A stretch of DNA of 64,000 nt, from positions 620,001-684,000 of the forward strand of contig CANJKZ010000065.1 of NCBI GenBank assembly GCA_947471745.1, written 5' to 3'. Position numbers and translations under genes: made by a program. The DNA is from Closterium sp. Naga37s-1. Taxonomy: Eukaryota; Streptophyta; Zygnematophyceae; Desmidiales; Closteriaceae. Of the stretch, positions 45,864 through 56,009 are shown piece by piece. Below the pieces are notes generated by a model. That model was not told where the DNA came from. It did no database searches and saw only the letters and a list, made by a program, of their open reading frames with translations. Positions within the stretch are counted from its first letter, which is position 1; each line of letters starts with the position of its first letter.

Positions 45864-46152
45864 ATTTTCACTCGCGGAGTTTCAGCTAAGCAGCGCGCTC
45901 AAGAAATTCCTGCTTCGAAAAACCGCCGGGGGCGACGAATTCGGCGCCGACGCTGGTAAGCACCAGATTCCGCGTTTTTTTTAATTATCCCCACCGCACG
46001 TTTTTTGAACAGGGTCGTGAGTTCGATTGTTGGCGAAAACGTTTGCGATACAGGGACGACAATTGCGAATTGTCTGGACCTATATCGAGCGGTGCAGAAG
46101 TAGCGAGACCGACGCGCGACGGATCAAACGACTTCGGGTGAAAGCGCGCGTC

Positions 46153-46365
46153 ATGGCGACAGAAGCAGAATCGATCGTGACTTCGCAGCAGTCGCGAATT
46201 TTTCCCAAGGCCCAAGAAATTCACGCCCCCAACACCTTTGATGGGGAGATCGACGCTAGGCGCTGGCTTTTGGCGATCGAAATTTATTTCGCCGCTATTG
46301 GATGGACAGCACCAGCACTCGACAGAAACAGAATTAATTTTGCAGCAACACTACTGCGCGGACCA
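46153..46365 (+). pseudogene. Ty3/gypsy gag, 3'-truncated
   Basis: Starts MATEAESIVTSQQSRIFPKA, then has FDGEIDARRWLLAIEIYFAA and INFAATLLRGPA, the usual start of a chromovirus gag. Similarity stops at 46365, where minus-strand copia sequence begins. Confidence 0.82.
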
Positions 46366-47400
46366 GCAAGGGGAGGGAGGGACCGGGGAAGACCAGAGAC
46401 AAGGACACGGGAGGCCATGCTTCGGAGACGAAGCAGGGAGGGGTGACCAAGGCGGTGGTGCCAGAGGAGAGTCTCGTGAGACAGGAGGCGACACGAACAG
46501 GGGGCAGACTCAGGACCAGACCTGGACGCTGCAGCAAACACCTGACCCGACGCAGCTACCTGACCAGACGCAGTGACTGGAGGAGACGCAGTGGTCAGGG
46601 TGTACAGGCTCGACCCCGGCCGACGGGTAAACGTGGCCAGGTGTCGGCCTTTCCGAGCGTCCGTGCAGTGGGTCACCCGCCGACTCGCAGGAGTGAACTG
46701 GTGAACCCCCGCATCCTGTAGGTCAGCACCACTCACCAAGTTCGTAGAGAACGAGGGAAGGTAAAGACCAGACAGGGTGCCAGAGGGGGCCGCCGGACAC
46801 GGGAGGACAGTGGAGAAGTGAGCAAGGACAGGACCCCCAGAGGGGTCTGCCAGAGAGACTGCAACTGGCCGGCTAAGCGGCGTGAGTGTGGTGCGGTCTC
46901 GAAAGAAGGAGCGAGAAGCCCCCGAGTCAAGGGTGAAGGTGTGGGAGGCCGAAGCCGACGCAGAACCTGAGAGAGCAGACTCACCAGCACCTGAGGGAGC
47001 AGACACACCTAGAGCAGCAGCCTCGCTAGCACCTAGAGCAGCAGCCTCACCAGTACCTAGAGCAGCAGTCTCAATGCCCGGGTCGGGCGGAAAACACCGG
47101 TAACAGTCACCCTCATCACTAATGGTCACAGTATACATGGCAGCAAGAATAGCATCAAAGTCAAGGTCAAAGACAGCCACACCCGCCCTAGACAGCTCAC
47201 CCCAGCGGGGGATCTCAGTGGCCTCAGGGAACTGGTGACGCCAAGCGTCCGTCAGGCGGCCAAAGCAGCGCTGGGTGGAGTGCGCACCCCCGCACTGCTC
47301 ACCCGCGCGGTCGCCGGTGCGGAGGACGTCGGTGCACGGACCAGTACCCCCACCCCTCTGGCATGCAGTGTACCACTCACGGAGCTGCTGAGGGGAGGGG
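46366..47400 (-). pseudogene. Ty1/copia protease and GAG-pre-integrase fragment
   Basis: Read on the minus strand: RCFGRLTDAW, AVFDLDFDAILAAMYTVTIS, the protease active site TLDSGASRSFF, then LSHETLLWHHRLGHPSLLRL and VSGLPRSLPPL. The polyprotein is cut just after this at 46366. The integrase core, RT and RNase H are missing. Confidence 0.88.
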
Positions 47401-48468
47401 ATGTCACGAGTGCGCTGCTGGTGCTGCTGCTGCTACTGGCGCTGACCACCACCGGAGCCGACCCTCTGCGCAGCGCCACCCCGACCAGCTCCACCTCCTC
47501 CGCCGCCTCCTCCTCCACCGCCGCCACCTCCGCTCCCTCCGCCACTGCCGCTTCCGCCTCCGCCTCCACTGCCGCCACCGACACCTCCACCCCCGCCACC
47601 ACCCCCACCGCCACCCCCACCTCCTCCACCGCCTCCACTGCCGCCTCCACCGCCCCCGCTAGCTCCTCCAGCGCCCCTGCCCCCCTTGCCCTTGCCAGGG
47701 CGGCGTCTCCCGCTAGGGGTAGACGCCGCACCGACCGACTCAAGCCCAACGAGGTCGGCCGCAGCAGCAGAGGCAACGGAGGGCAAAAGGGGGGAGGGGG
47801 AACACCCCTCAAAGATGGGGGTGCGAGGGTCACCACGAGAGGCTCCTACAGCTACTATGCTCTTCTCTGCTGCTAGGAGGGACTTCTCGAGGAGGTCAAC
47901 GGTGAGAGTGGTGGGGCAAACTGAGAGGAAGTGGTCCCTGACTACGCGAAGGGAGTCAGGGAGCCGGGTGACTATGTAGTAGAGGGTGATGTACATGGGG
48001 GGGGGGGTTCTTGGCGCAGAACTCAGCAGGAAGCGCAGCGCGGTAGCGAGTGTCACTAGTGCGTAGGTGCGTAATGAGGTCAGCGACTGTGGGAAAGGCA
48101 GCAAGGTCAGGGAAGAGGTACGGTAGCATGAGGCGACTCAGTGCAGCAGTGGCAGGGGAGGAGTAGCGTGCAACTACAGCGTCGTACAAGGTCTGAGCAC
48201 TCTTGTACTGGCTAAAGTGCGCACGCTCAGAGGTAGGCAGGTGGCGACGCACAGCAAGACGTGCAGCAGCATCGCGCGTGGCCCACTGGGAGCGAACAGT
48301 TGCGTCAGCATCAGTGGCGGGGGCAGGAGAGGCACCAGAAGTGAGGTCAAAGAGGGAGAGGCCGTCTGCCCTATCGCACTGTAAGAAAAGCTGCAGGTCA
48401 TCTATCCAGACGTCAAAGTCAATGGCCCGACCCTCAGCGTCAAAAGCGAGGACACTAGGGGTAGCCAT
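47401..48468 (-). pseudogene. Ty1/copia gag, frameshifted
   Basis: The first part (ATG at 48468) reads FDVWIDDLQLFLQCDRADG and VRRHLPTSERAHF, a UBN2-type gag. At an 11-base G run (47997-48007) the frame shifts. The continuation MYITLYYIVTRLPDSLRVVR, then FLSVCPTTLTVDLLE, lies in another frame, and a long Gly-rich stretch follows. The homopolymer is the likely site of the break or of a sequencing error. Confidence 0.87.
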
Positions 48469-48534
48469 GACAGCAGTAGACTAGCAGCGCAAACAGTGGG
48501 GTGAGGGCAGTGCTGTGAGAGAGGCGCTGCTCTT

Positions 48535-48775
48535 ACCGGACAGGGCGGCTCGGGTGGCTCGGCTGCAGGGCGGCTCGGCGACTCGGCTGCTGGGCGGCTC
48601 GGCTGCTGGGCGGCTCGGCGGCTGGGCGGCTCAGCGGCTCGGCTGCTGGGCGGCTCGGCGGCTCTGCTGCTGGGCGGCTCGGCTGCTGGGCGGCTCGGCG
48701 GCTCGGCTGCTGGGCGGCTCGGTGGCTCAGCTGCTGGGCGGCTAGGCTGCTGGGCGGCTCGGCGGGGCCGCTGAG
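48535..48775. repeat. GGCTCGGCTGCTGGGCGG repeat
   Basis: Irregular 18-bp-type units within the 5' leader region of the copia element. Confidence 0.9.
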
Positions 48776-48829
48776 AGGGCGGCGTCAGGGGCCGCTGGGA
48801 GGAGGCGGCGGGGCCGCTGAGAGGTAGGT

Positions 48830-49275
48830 GGCGGGGCCGCGTCAGGGGCCGCGACAGGGGCCGCGTCAGGGGCCGCGTCAGGGGCCGCGGCAGGGGCCGC
48901 GTCAGGGGCCGCGGCAGGGCCGCGTCAGGGCGCCGCGTCAGGGGCCGCGTCAGGGCGCCGCCAGGGGCCGCGGCAGGGGCCGCGTCAGGGCCGCGTCAGG
49001 GCCGCGGCAGAGCCGCGTCAGGGCCGCGTCAGGGGCCGCTTCAGGGCCGCGGCAGGGCGCCGCCAGGGGCCGCGGCAGGGCCGCGTCAGGGCCGCGTCAG
49101 GGCCGCGGCAGAGCCGTGTCAGGGCCGCGTCAGGGGCCGCTTCAGGGCCGCGGCAGGGGCCGCGGCAGGCCGCGTCAGGGCCGCGTCAGGGGCCACGGCA
49201 GGGCCGCGTCAGGGCGCCGCCAGGGGCCGCGTCAGGCCGCGTCAGGGCGCCACTAGGGGGCGCGTCAGGGGCCGC
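48830..49275. repeat. GGGCCGCGTCAG / GGGCCGCGGCAG repeat
   Basis: GC-saturated 11-12-bp units over about 440 bp between the copia gag and its 5' LTR. Confidence 0.92.
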
Positions 49276-49351
49276 AATGTGCGCGGGCAGCTAAAAAAAA
49301 AAAATTTCTTATGGTGGGCCCTTAGGAAGGAACGGTCCCATGTAGGAACCC

Positions 49352-49362
49352 GCTCTATACCA
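49352..49362 (-). other. Copia primer-binding site TGGTATAGAGC
   Basis: Immediately follows the LTR end CA. It matches the initiator-Met tRNA complement TGGTATCAGAGC with one C missing. Confidence 0.75.
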
Positions 49363-49491
49363 TGTGAATCAAGAAAACAGGAATGAGATGACTAAGTGAA
49401 AGTTGGGTACAAAAGGCAAACCCTAGGCAACTGTACCCCATATGTGCTACCCCACTATAGCCTACAGTAGCTATGTCATATAACTCTGACA
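49363..49491 (-). mobile_element. Copia 5' LTR, 129 bp
   Basis: On the minus strand it begins TGTCAGAGTT and ends GATTCACA, and it precedes the primer-binding site and gag. It adjoins the gypsy integrase at 49493. Confidence 0.82.
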
Positions 49492-49492
49492 A

Positions 49493-50200
49493 TGGGAGCA
49501 GCAGTTGCCGCTGATCGAGTTCGCATACAACAACGCCACGTCGGCGACGACGCAACAGTCCCCGTTCTACCTGAACTACGGGCAAAATCCAACAGTGCAC
49601 ATGACGCCGAGTCTGGACAACCCAACGCCACGCGCACAGCAATTCGCCGAGATTCTGCAAGCTGCCCGCACCAGAGCCGCAGAAGCAATTAAAAAAGCCA
49701 ACGTCGCCGCAAAACGAAACGCTGACCGCCACCGCCACCCTGTCACGTACCAGCCAGAGGATTGCGTACTACTCGACACACTGAACTTAAGACTGCCCGT
49801 CATACCGAAACTTCGATCGCGATAATGTGGACCATTCCAAATCAGCCACATGAGCACCCCAGTCACCGCCCATTTACTGTTGCCGACGGACTGGTACATC
49901 AGCCCACCATTCCACATCACCCTGCTTCGCCCTTACATCCCAACCACGAGCCAACTGCCTCATCACCGTCCGCCATCCATGACTTGCCTTGTATCGGAGC
50001 CGATCATTGAGCCCGACAAGATTCTGAGCCATCGGATTCGACATCCCACAGGCATCAAGAGGATAGAGTTCCTTGTTTGCTGGAAGGACCGCACGCCAAC
50101 TGAAGATAGCTGGGTGCTCCTGGCCAATATTGAAAACCACCCTGCCTTACAAGTGTACCCGAGGAGCCGGGGTTTCCGCGATATACACACACTCGCGTAG
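49493..50200 (+). pseudogene. Ty3/gypsy chromovirus integrase end and chromodomain
   Basis: The frame starts at WEQQLPLIEFAYNNATSATT and continues through SPFYLNYGQNP, AKRNADRHRHPVTYQ, and after the stop CGPFQISHMSTPVTAHLLLP. The end is a chromodomain: IIEPDKILSHRIRHPTGIKR, EFLVCWKDRTPTEDSW. There is one in-frame TAA at 49823-49825 in place of a sense codon. No 5' integrase, RT or protease is present before 49493. Confidence 0.9.
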
Positions 50201-50212
50201 CGCAGGGGGCTT

Positions 50213-50640
50213 CTTGAGGGGAGGGGGGGATATTGTAAGGTTTTTTCTCGACATTCCTTACCGCGACCATCAACATCGCGTACAGCAGCAGCCGTTGTTC
50301 GCCCGTTACTGCTAACGGGGCTTTGCCAACTTCGCACGCACTGTTTCACCAAACCTTGCACTGCTGGCCCAGCTGAGTTGGCCTACGCTTTGGGACTAGC
50401 CTGAACCTCCATGCCAGTGTAGCAATAGGTAGCTCGCACGCACCGCGTAACCGTTGCATGTTTTCGCACATAAGTATTCGCTCATGCCTTCGCTCATACT
50501 TTGTACTTTTAATCCACATAGTGTAATCCTCGATAACTCGTTCCATTGCACCCGTAACAACACATAACAATCGACCTCATATTTGAATTCGTGGTCTGAC
50601 ACGAGTATTTGACCTCGTAAACGAGGCATGGTTATGGCGG
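50213..50640 (+). mobile_element. Gypsy polypurine tract and 3' LTR start
   Basis: TTGAGGGGAGGGGGGA (50215-50230) is a polypurine tract, and the LTR would begin TGTAAGG at 50234. Its start does not resemble the 45444 LTR, so the two gypsy halves may come from different elements. The right end is not determined. Confidence 0.55.
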
Positions 50641-52370
50641 CTCGGGTCGTGACATCCACATCCATAGGATCTTGAGGAAGAGATATGATTGGTGGTAACA
50701 AGCGAAACCCATCCACTCATGCCGATCGGTAATGAATCGGCCCGGCCAGGGCCGTCAGATCATCCGACATCACAGTGTAACAAGTCTTCCACACTCACAT
50801 ATGTCGCACACGGTGGCTTCTGTGCGCGAACGGGCCGTCTTCTCGCTAAACTCTCAAGTGTTGTCAGTGACTCATGCATATTTCCGCCATTCCCCGCCTT
50901 CAGCACATGTGGTCGGCGGACTTTCCGCAATCCCAGCCATCCAGCACAGCTCGCCAGCGAACTCTGCAACGGCTTCCGCCTCGGGCTTGCCGCGGCGGGA
51001 TACACGTAATTCCTTTCCCCCCTCAGCTTGGGTTAGCACTTCCCATGGCGACTCGACTTGCTGCTCCTTGCAGCTCCATCGCTTCCCTTTCTCCTTTCTC
51101 TGACCGTCACTCCACCTAACCTCGCCCCACTCTATCTCACCTTTTCTAAACGTGTGATAACGCTCTCAACCGTGTTTTAACTTTCTGATTACCGCATCAC
51201 CGTACCGAACTTCGTTTTCCTTGGCCGATTTCTCTCGTCCCTAGTCCACCTCCAGTCAATCCTCTCAGGCAATTGCGATGCAGGCAGTCTCAGAGAGGAA
51301 TCTCCTTCCGTTAGCTAACTCGGTTGATCCGAATCCATGGCTTCCTCGGTTTGCTGCACTGTGGAGGTAACTTTCGTAGCGTGGAATCTTACCGAAGCGC
51401 GTACAACCTAAGATTAATCAAGAGGATAGTAGTAGAAGTTTTGGAGCCTAGTAGAAAGCTTAGTATCACAATCAGTTGCAACTGAATGACCGTCAGGTGC
51501 AAAACGGCGGATTCTTTCATGTTTACGTCAAGCGTGATTCACCTCGTTTGTCACGTCAGATCCAAGTGCTTATGAGGTTCTCTCCTTAATACAGCGAGTT
51601 AATCAAACCGTCTTCGGTGTCATGCTTGCGAGTCGCGACGTAGAGCTCTCAACCACTTAGCGCGACAAACTTAACAACGTGAAGCGACGACAATATTTTT
51701 GCGCACACGACATGGTGCGACCCGAAGCGACATTATGCGACCGACGCGACATCATGATGATGCTACAATGTTCCTGAAGGTCACGAATCCTTACCTTGGC
51801 AACTACAACAACTACCGCTACCGACGAAGCGCACGACGTTACTACGACTCGTAGCACCAATTGTTCTCGCAGCAGCATCCAAGGCCACAAAAGTAACTTC
51901 TACTACCGACGACACTTGCGACGTTACTAACGCTGACGACGACGGTAGAGCTTGAGAAGACACGAAGACGTTCGACGTCTGATGTAGGATTGCGCGACGG
52001 AAGACGTCGCATGGAGGATCTCGCGACGGAAGAGCTCGCGACGGAAGAGCTCGCTAATTAGTGGATGGGAGGAGCGACGTGCGACGGAGGAGCGGCTCAC
52101 CGACTCCTGGGGCCGAAGGATAACGCCTACGATCGCGGTCTATGAATTGGTGAGTTTAGCGTTTTCCGTTTCAACTAGTTCAAGTTTTTTGTTTCTGCAG
52201 TTGTTCTCGTGACGATTGTGACTGGTCTACTCGTTTCGTATCATGGCGTATCTCACTCTTCAAGGCGGCAGTCGCGCTCCTTCAATCTAGTCGCTCATGC
52301 AATTTCTTTCGCAGACAATTTGCAGTTTCTTTCGGTCCTAGTCTCTTCAATTCGTACTTTCTCCGTGCGT
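50641..52370. other. No recognised gene
   Basis: Mixed-composition sequence. Between 51650 and 52080 the words GCGAC, CGACG and GGAAGAGCTCGCGAC recur. Nothing has a coding signature. Confidence 0.55.
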
Positions 52371-52434
52371 GCAGGAGTGGCAGAGGCTGCACCAGGGAAA
52401 GCATTGCGGAAAAGGGAGGCATCTTGGGAGAGGC

Positions 52435-52612
52435 ACGGATGCATCAGCGGAGAGGCGCGGATGCATCAGGGGAGAGACGCGGATGCATCAGGGGAGAGGC
52501 GCGGATGCATCAGGGGAGAGGCGCGGATGCATCAGGGGAGAGGCGCGAATGCATCAGGGGAGAGGCGCGGATGCATCAGGGGAGAGCCGCGGATGCATCA
52601 GGGGAGAGGCGC
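52435..52612. repeat. 22-bp minisatellite, about eight units
   Basis: Unit GGAGAGGCGCGGATGCATCA plus GG. Three units make 66 bp, so all frames read the same 22-residue pattern. Confidence 0.95.
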
Positions 52613-52748
52613 GGGCGAGAGAAGATGGCGGAGCATCATGGTCTTGGAGGGTGCAGCACGAACGCCAATCAACAACCGGCTAAGCTCCCTCTCCTTGACC
52701 CCTTTTCCATGCTCGGTCCTCACCCCATCATTGCATCCTCTCTGCCTA

Positions 52749-53146
52749 TCCTCCTCCTCCTCCTCCTCCTCCTCCTCCTCCTCCTCCTCCTCCTCCTCCT
52801 CCTCCTCCTACTCCTCCTCCTCCTCCTCCTCCTCCTCCTCCTCCTCTCCTCCTCCTCCTCCTCCTCCTCCTCCTCCTCCTCCTCCTCCTCCTCCTCCTCC
52901 TCCTCTTCCTCCTCCTCCTCCTCCTCCTCCTCCTCCTCCTCCTCCTCCTCCTCCTCCTCCTCCTCCTCCTCCTACTCCTCCTCCTCCTCCTCCTCCTCCT
53001 CCTCTCCTCCTCCTCCTCCTCCTCCTCCTCCTCCTCCTCCTCCTCCTCCTCCTCCTCCTCTTCCTCCTCCTCCTCCTCCTCCTCCTCCTCCTCCTCCTCC
53101 TCCTCCTCCTCCTCCTCTCCTCCTCCGCCTCCTCCTCCTCCTCCAT
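52749..53146. repeat. (CTC)n microsatellite, about 400 bp
   Basis: Nearly pure TCC/CTC with a few interruptions. A second block is at 53431-53518. Encoded Leu, Ser, Pro or Glu runs are artefacts. Confidence 0.97.
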
Positions 53147-53430
53147 CGTTGCTGGTTAAGGCGAACCCCACGGGTGACAGACCATCCCCACTGCCGGTAT
53201 TCTCCCCAAAACTGCGACTGCGGTATTCCCCCCTCCCTGGTTATCCCTTTGGTACTTCGGGGTAAATGCCCCCAGCGTAAGTGCATGCATCCGGTTGACC
53301 CTTCGGTACATCGGGGTAAATGGCCCAGCGTAAGTTCATCCGGCCTTTGCCCCTCGCTGCAACGATGAAGACCAAGTGTAAGAGTTAAAACACCTGCGTC
53401 TGTGGCTTGTGGGAGTAGCCTTGCCAGTAA

Positions 53431-53518
53431 CAGCCCCCCCCCTCCTCCTCCTCCTCCTCCTCCTCCTCCTCCTCCTCCTCCTCCTCCTCCTCCTCCTCCT
53501 CCTCCTCCTCCTCCTCCC
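53431..53518. repeat. (CTC)n microsatellite, second block
   Basis: A pure CTC run of about 85 bp following a run of C. Confidence 0.97.
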
Positions 53519-54029
53519 CAACCTCCTCCTCCTTTTCGCATATCATTCGCCTTCTGTTCATCTGCTCTCCTTGCATTGTGTCATCTGTTGTCTCTCTGTC
53601 TCCTCTACCAGTTACTAGACTTCACTGTGAGCGTGCACCGTGCGGTTCCTTGTGCAGGCACGGGGAGGTGTCGCTGGGGAAACGGAGCAGCAGCGACAGG
53701 AGCAGCAGTGACAGAAACAGCATGTAAGTAGCTGGAGCCATGGCAAACACCCCCGCCCTTTCCTCCACGCATTCGTTAGTTTCCACTCTTTCAATCTACT
53801 CTTTCCGGTCGCTGGTCACTGAGTATCTTCCTCTGGTAGCTGTGCAAGGAACATTAAGGTGTGCGAAGTCGGAGAAGCAGCGGCAGGAGCAGCATTGGCA
53901 GCGGCAGCAGTGGCAGCAGGAGGAGAGCAGCAGACAGGAGCAGTGGCAGCAGGAGGAGAAACAAGTACGTAAGCGGAGCACTCCCATTGTTTCCTCCTTG
54001 CAAGCGTTATATTTCACAGTTAGTTTACT

Positions 54030-54525
54030 CCGTTGACTCGTAGCCTCTCCTCTGTTGACTCGTAGCCTCTCCTCTGTTGACTCGTAGCCTCTCCTCTGTT
54101 GACTCGTAGCCTCTCCTCTGTTGACTCGTAGCCTCTCTGTTGACTCGTAGCCTCTCCTCTGTTGACTCGTAGCCTCTCCTCTGTTGACTCGTAGCCTCTC
54201 CTCTGTTGACTCGTAGCCTCTCCTCTGTTGACTCGTACCCTCTCCTCTGTTGACTCGTAGCCTCTCCTCTGTTGACTCGTAGCCTCTCCTCTGTTGACTC
54301 GTAGCCTCTCTGTTGACTCGTAGCCTCTCCTCTGTTGACTCGTAGCCTCTCCTCTGTTGACTCGTAGCCTCTCCTCTGTTGACTCGTAGCCTCTCCTCTG
54401 TTGACTCGTAGCCTCTCCTCTGTTGACTCGTAGCCTCTCCTCTGTTGACTCGTACCCTCTCCTCTGTTGACTCGTAGCCTCTCCTCTGTTGACTCGTAGC
54501 CTCTCCTCTTTTGACTCGTAGCCTC
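54030..54525. repeat. 22-bp minisatellite, about 22 units
   Basis: Unit TCTGTTGACTCGTAGCCTCT plus CC. Two units are shortened by four bases and two have CGTACCC in place of CGTAGCC. Confidence 0.96.
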
Positions 54526-54579
54526 TTGTCTGACTAACCTTCCGTGTGGGATTGTTGCAACTCTCTGGTCGCTTTGCCT

Positions 54580-55270
54580 CTTGGCAGGGAACGTTAATGC
54601 GACCAGCAGCGTGCGTGGAGCACGGAGCAGCAGCGATCAGAGCAGCAGTGGCAGCAGTAGCACTGTCATCCTTCCAGTAGCAGCAGCTGTGGTGACAGGA
54701 GGAGAGCTGCAGTGGCAGCAGCAGCACTCACATCCTTCCAGCAGCAGCTGTGGAACAAACGGCAGCACTAGAAGGGAAGAGTGAAAGACCTGCTGAACCC
54801 TCCCATCTCCCGGCGGTTCCCGCCAACGGCGAGGAGAGAAGGCTTCCAGCAAGCTGTATGGAGGCCTTATGGAGGAGAGAAGGCGCCAAGCCGTTACTAC
54901 TTGATGCTGCTCCCGCCAACGCTGAAGTCAGGTGAAGCAGCGACGAGAGGAGACAGCTGGACTGGCATCAGCGGTGGCAGCAGCAGTGGGAGCAGAAGAG
55001 AGGCCCGCAATGACACTACCTGTGGTAGCTGAGAAAACCAACAGTGACAGCAGCGGTGGCAGCAGCAGTGGCAGGAGGAGAGAGGCCCGCAATGACACTA
55101 CCTGTGGTAGTAGCTGAGAAAACCAACAGTGACAGCAGCGGTGGCAGCAGCAGTGGCAGGAGAAGAGAGGCCCGCAATGACACCAGAAGAGAGAACCAAT
55201 GATGACACCAGCGGTGGCAGCAGCAGCAGCAGTGGCAGCAGCAGCAGTGGAGGGAGACGGCTGGGACCTG
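54580..55270. repeat. CAG-rich imperfect repeats
   Basis: Variants of GCAGCAGTGGCAGCAG and a longer duplicated word (AGAGGCCCGCAATGACAC, at about 55000, 55083 and 55167). Splice-like modules of the same style lie before it (TTGGCAG at 54588). Confidence 0.75.
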
Positions 55271-55312
55271 CTGGGAGGAGCATAAATAGGATGTGAGGAG
55301 AGCGAGAGTGAG

Positions 55313-55672
55313 AGGCGAGCTGAGTGTTGAGAACTGCAGCAGGCTGCAGGGTGAGGGTGAGGGGAGGAGCGAGTGAGAGTTAGATTGAGAGTGATAGTGG
55401 GGTGTGAGGACCTCGTTTGCTGGTTTGAGGCGCCTCAAATCCAGTTGTGAGCTGCCGGTGGCAGTTCTGTTGTGTCCTGCAGTGCACTGCAGTGTTCCGT
55501 TCCTCCTCTCTTCTCTTTTCTGAGTTTTGAGATGCATCTCAAAACTCACCCTCCTCTCTTGTGAGTTTCAATAAAAACTTGAAACTCACTCCCTCTCTTC
55601 TCTTTCTCCTCACTGCAGATTTGCTGCAGTGAGCAAAACGTGGGTTTTGAATGACGTCTCAAAACCCACATC
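55313..55672. repeat. Hairpin-array block, copy 1
   Basis: A series of inverted repeats: TTTGAGGCGCCTCAAA (55424-55439), CTGCC/GGCAG (55452-55464), CTGCAGTGCACTGCAG (55477-55492) and a 28-bp perfect palindrome around TGAGATGCATCTCA (55521-55548). Then come an 11-bp stem GTGAGTTTCAA/TTGAAACTCAC (55561-55589), a 10-bp stem CTCACTGCAG/CTGCAGTGAG (55609-55633) and an 11-bp stem GTGGGTTTTGA/TCAAAACCCAC (55640-55669). The block is repeated at 61148-61535. Confidence 0.93.
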
Positions 55673-55875
55673 CATTGTTGTTGCTGTTTCGTTTCATCCT
55701 CTCTGCGTGCAGGTGGGACAGCAGGAGGAAGGATCTTCAAGTGAGGCGCATGCTTTGCTCCCTGGGGGGCAAAGGATCAATTTTGTGCTTCCCTCTCTAC
55801 TAGGTACAGCAACAGCGCGGGGGCAATGCGAAGGGCGGATCTACAGCGGAACGCAGCAGCAACACGGGACCCGCT

Positions 55876-56002
55876 GTAAGTTGCAGTCTGCTTTTCATTC
55901 TTTTGTTTTGTCTAATGCCTTGTGTTGCATGTTCCTGTGCGTCTTCCATTTCTGCTTGTTGTTTTCCACACATACTAATGTTGTCTTGTTTGTCTGATTT
56001 AG
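55876..56002 (+). other. Canonical intron-like module
   Basis: Starts GTAAGT and contains a branch-like CATACTAATG, a T-rich tract and the acceptor TGATTTAG. The 3' part is repeated at 58373-58442. Confidence 0.6.
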
Positions 56003-56009
56003 CAGAGTA

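Noticed and set aside
47235..47876. Ala/Ser/Thr-rich plus-strand frame
   Set aside because: It is antisense to the Gly-rich end of the copia gag, whose family motifs are on the minus strand.
50689..51119. Overlapping plus-strand frames of 80-120 residues
   Set aside because: No recognisable domain, no splice partners and no codon bias.
52746..53171. Poly-Glu, Arg, Gly, Leu, Ser and Pro frames in the CTC repeat
   Set aside because: Every frame of a CTC run is open, so there is no evidence of coding.
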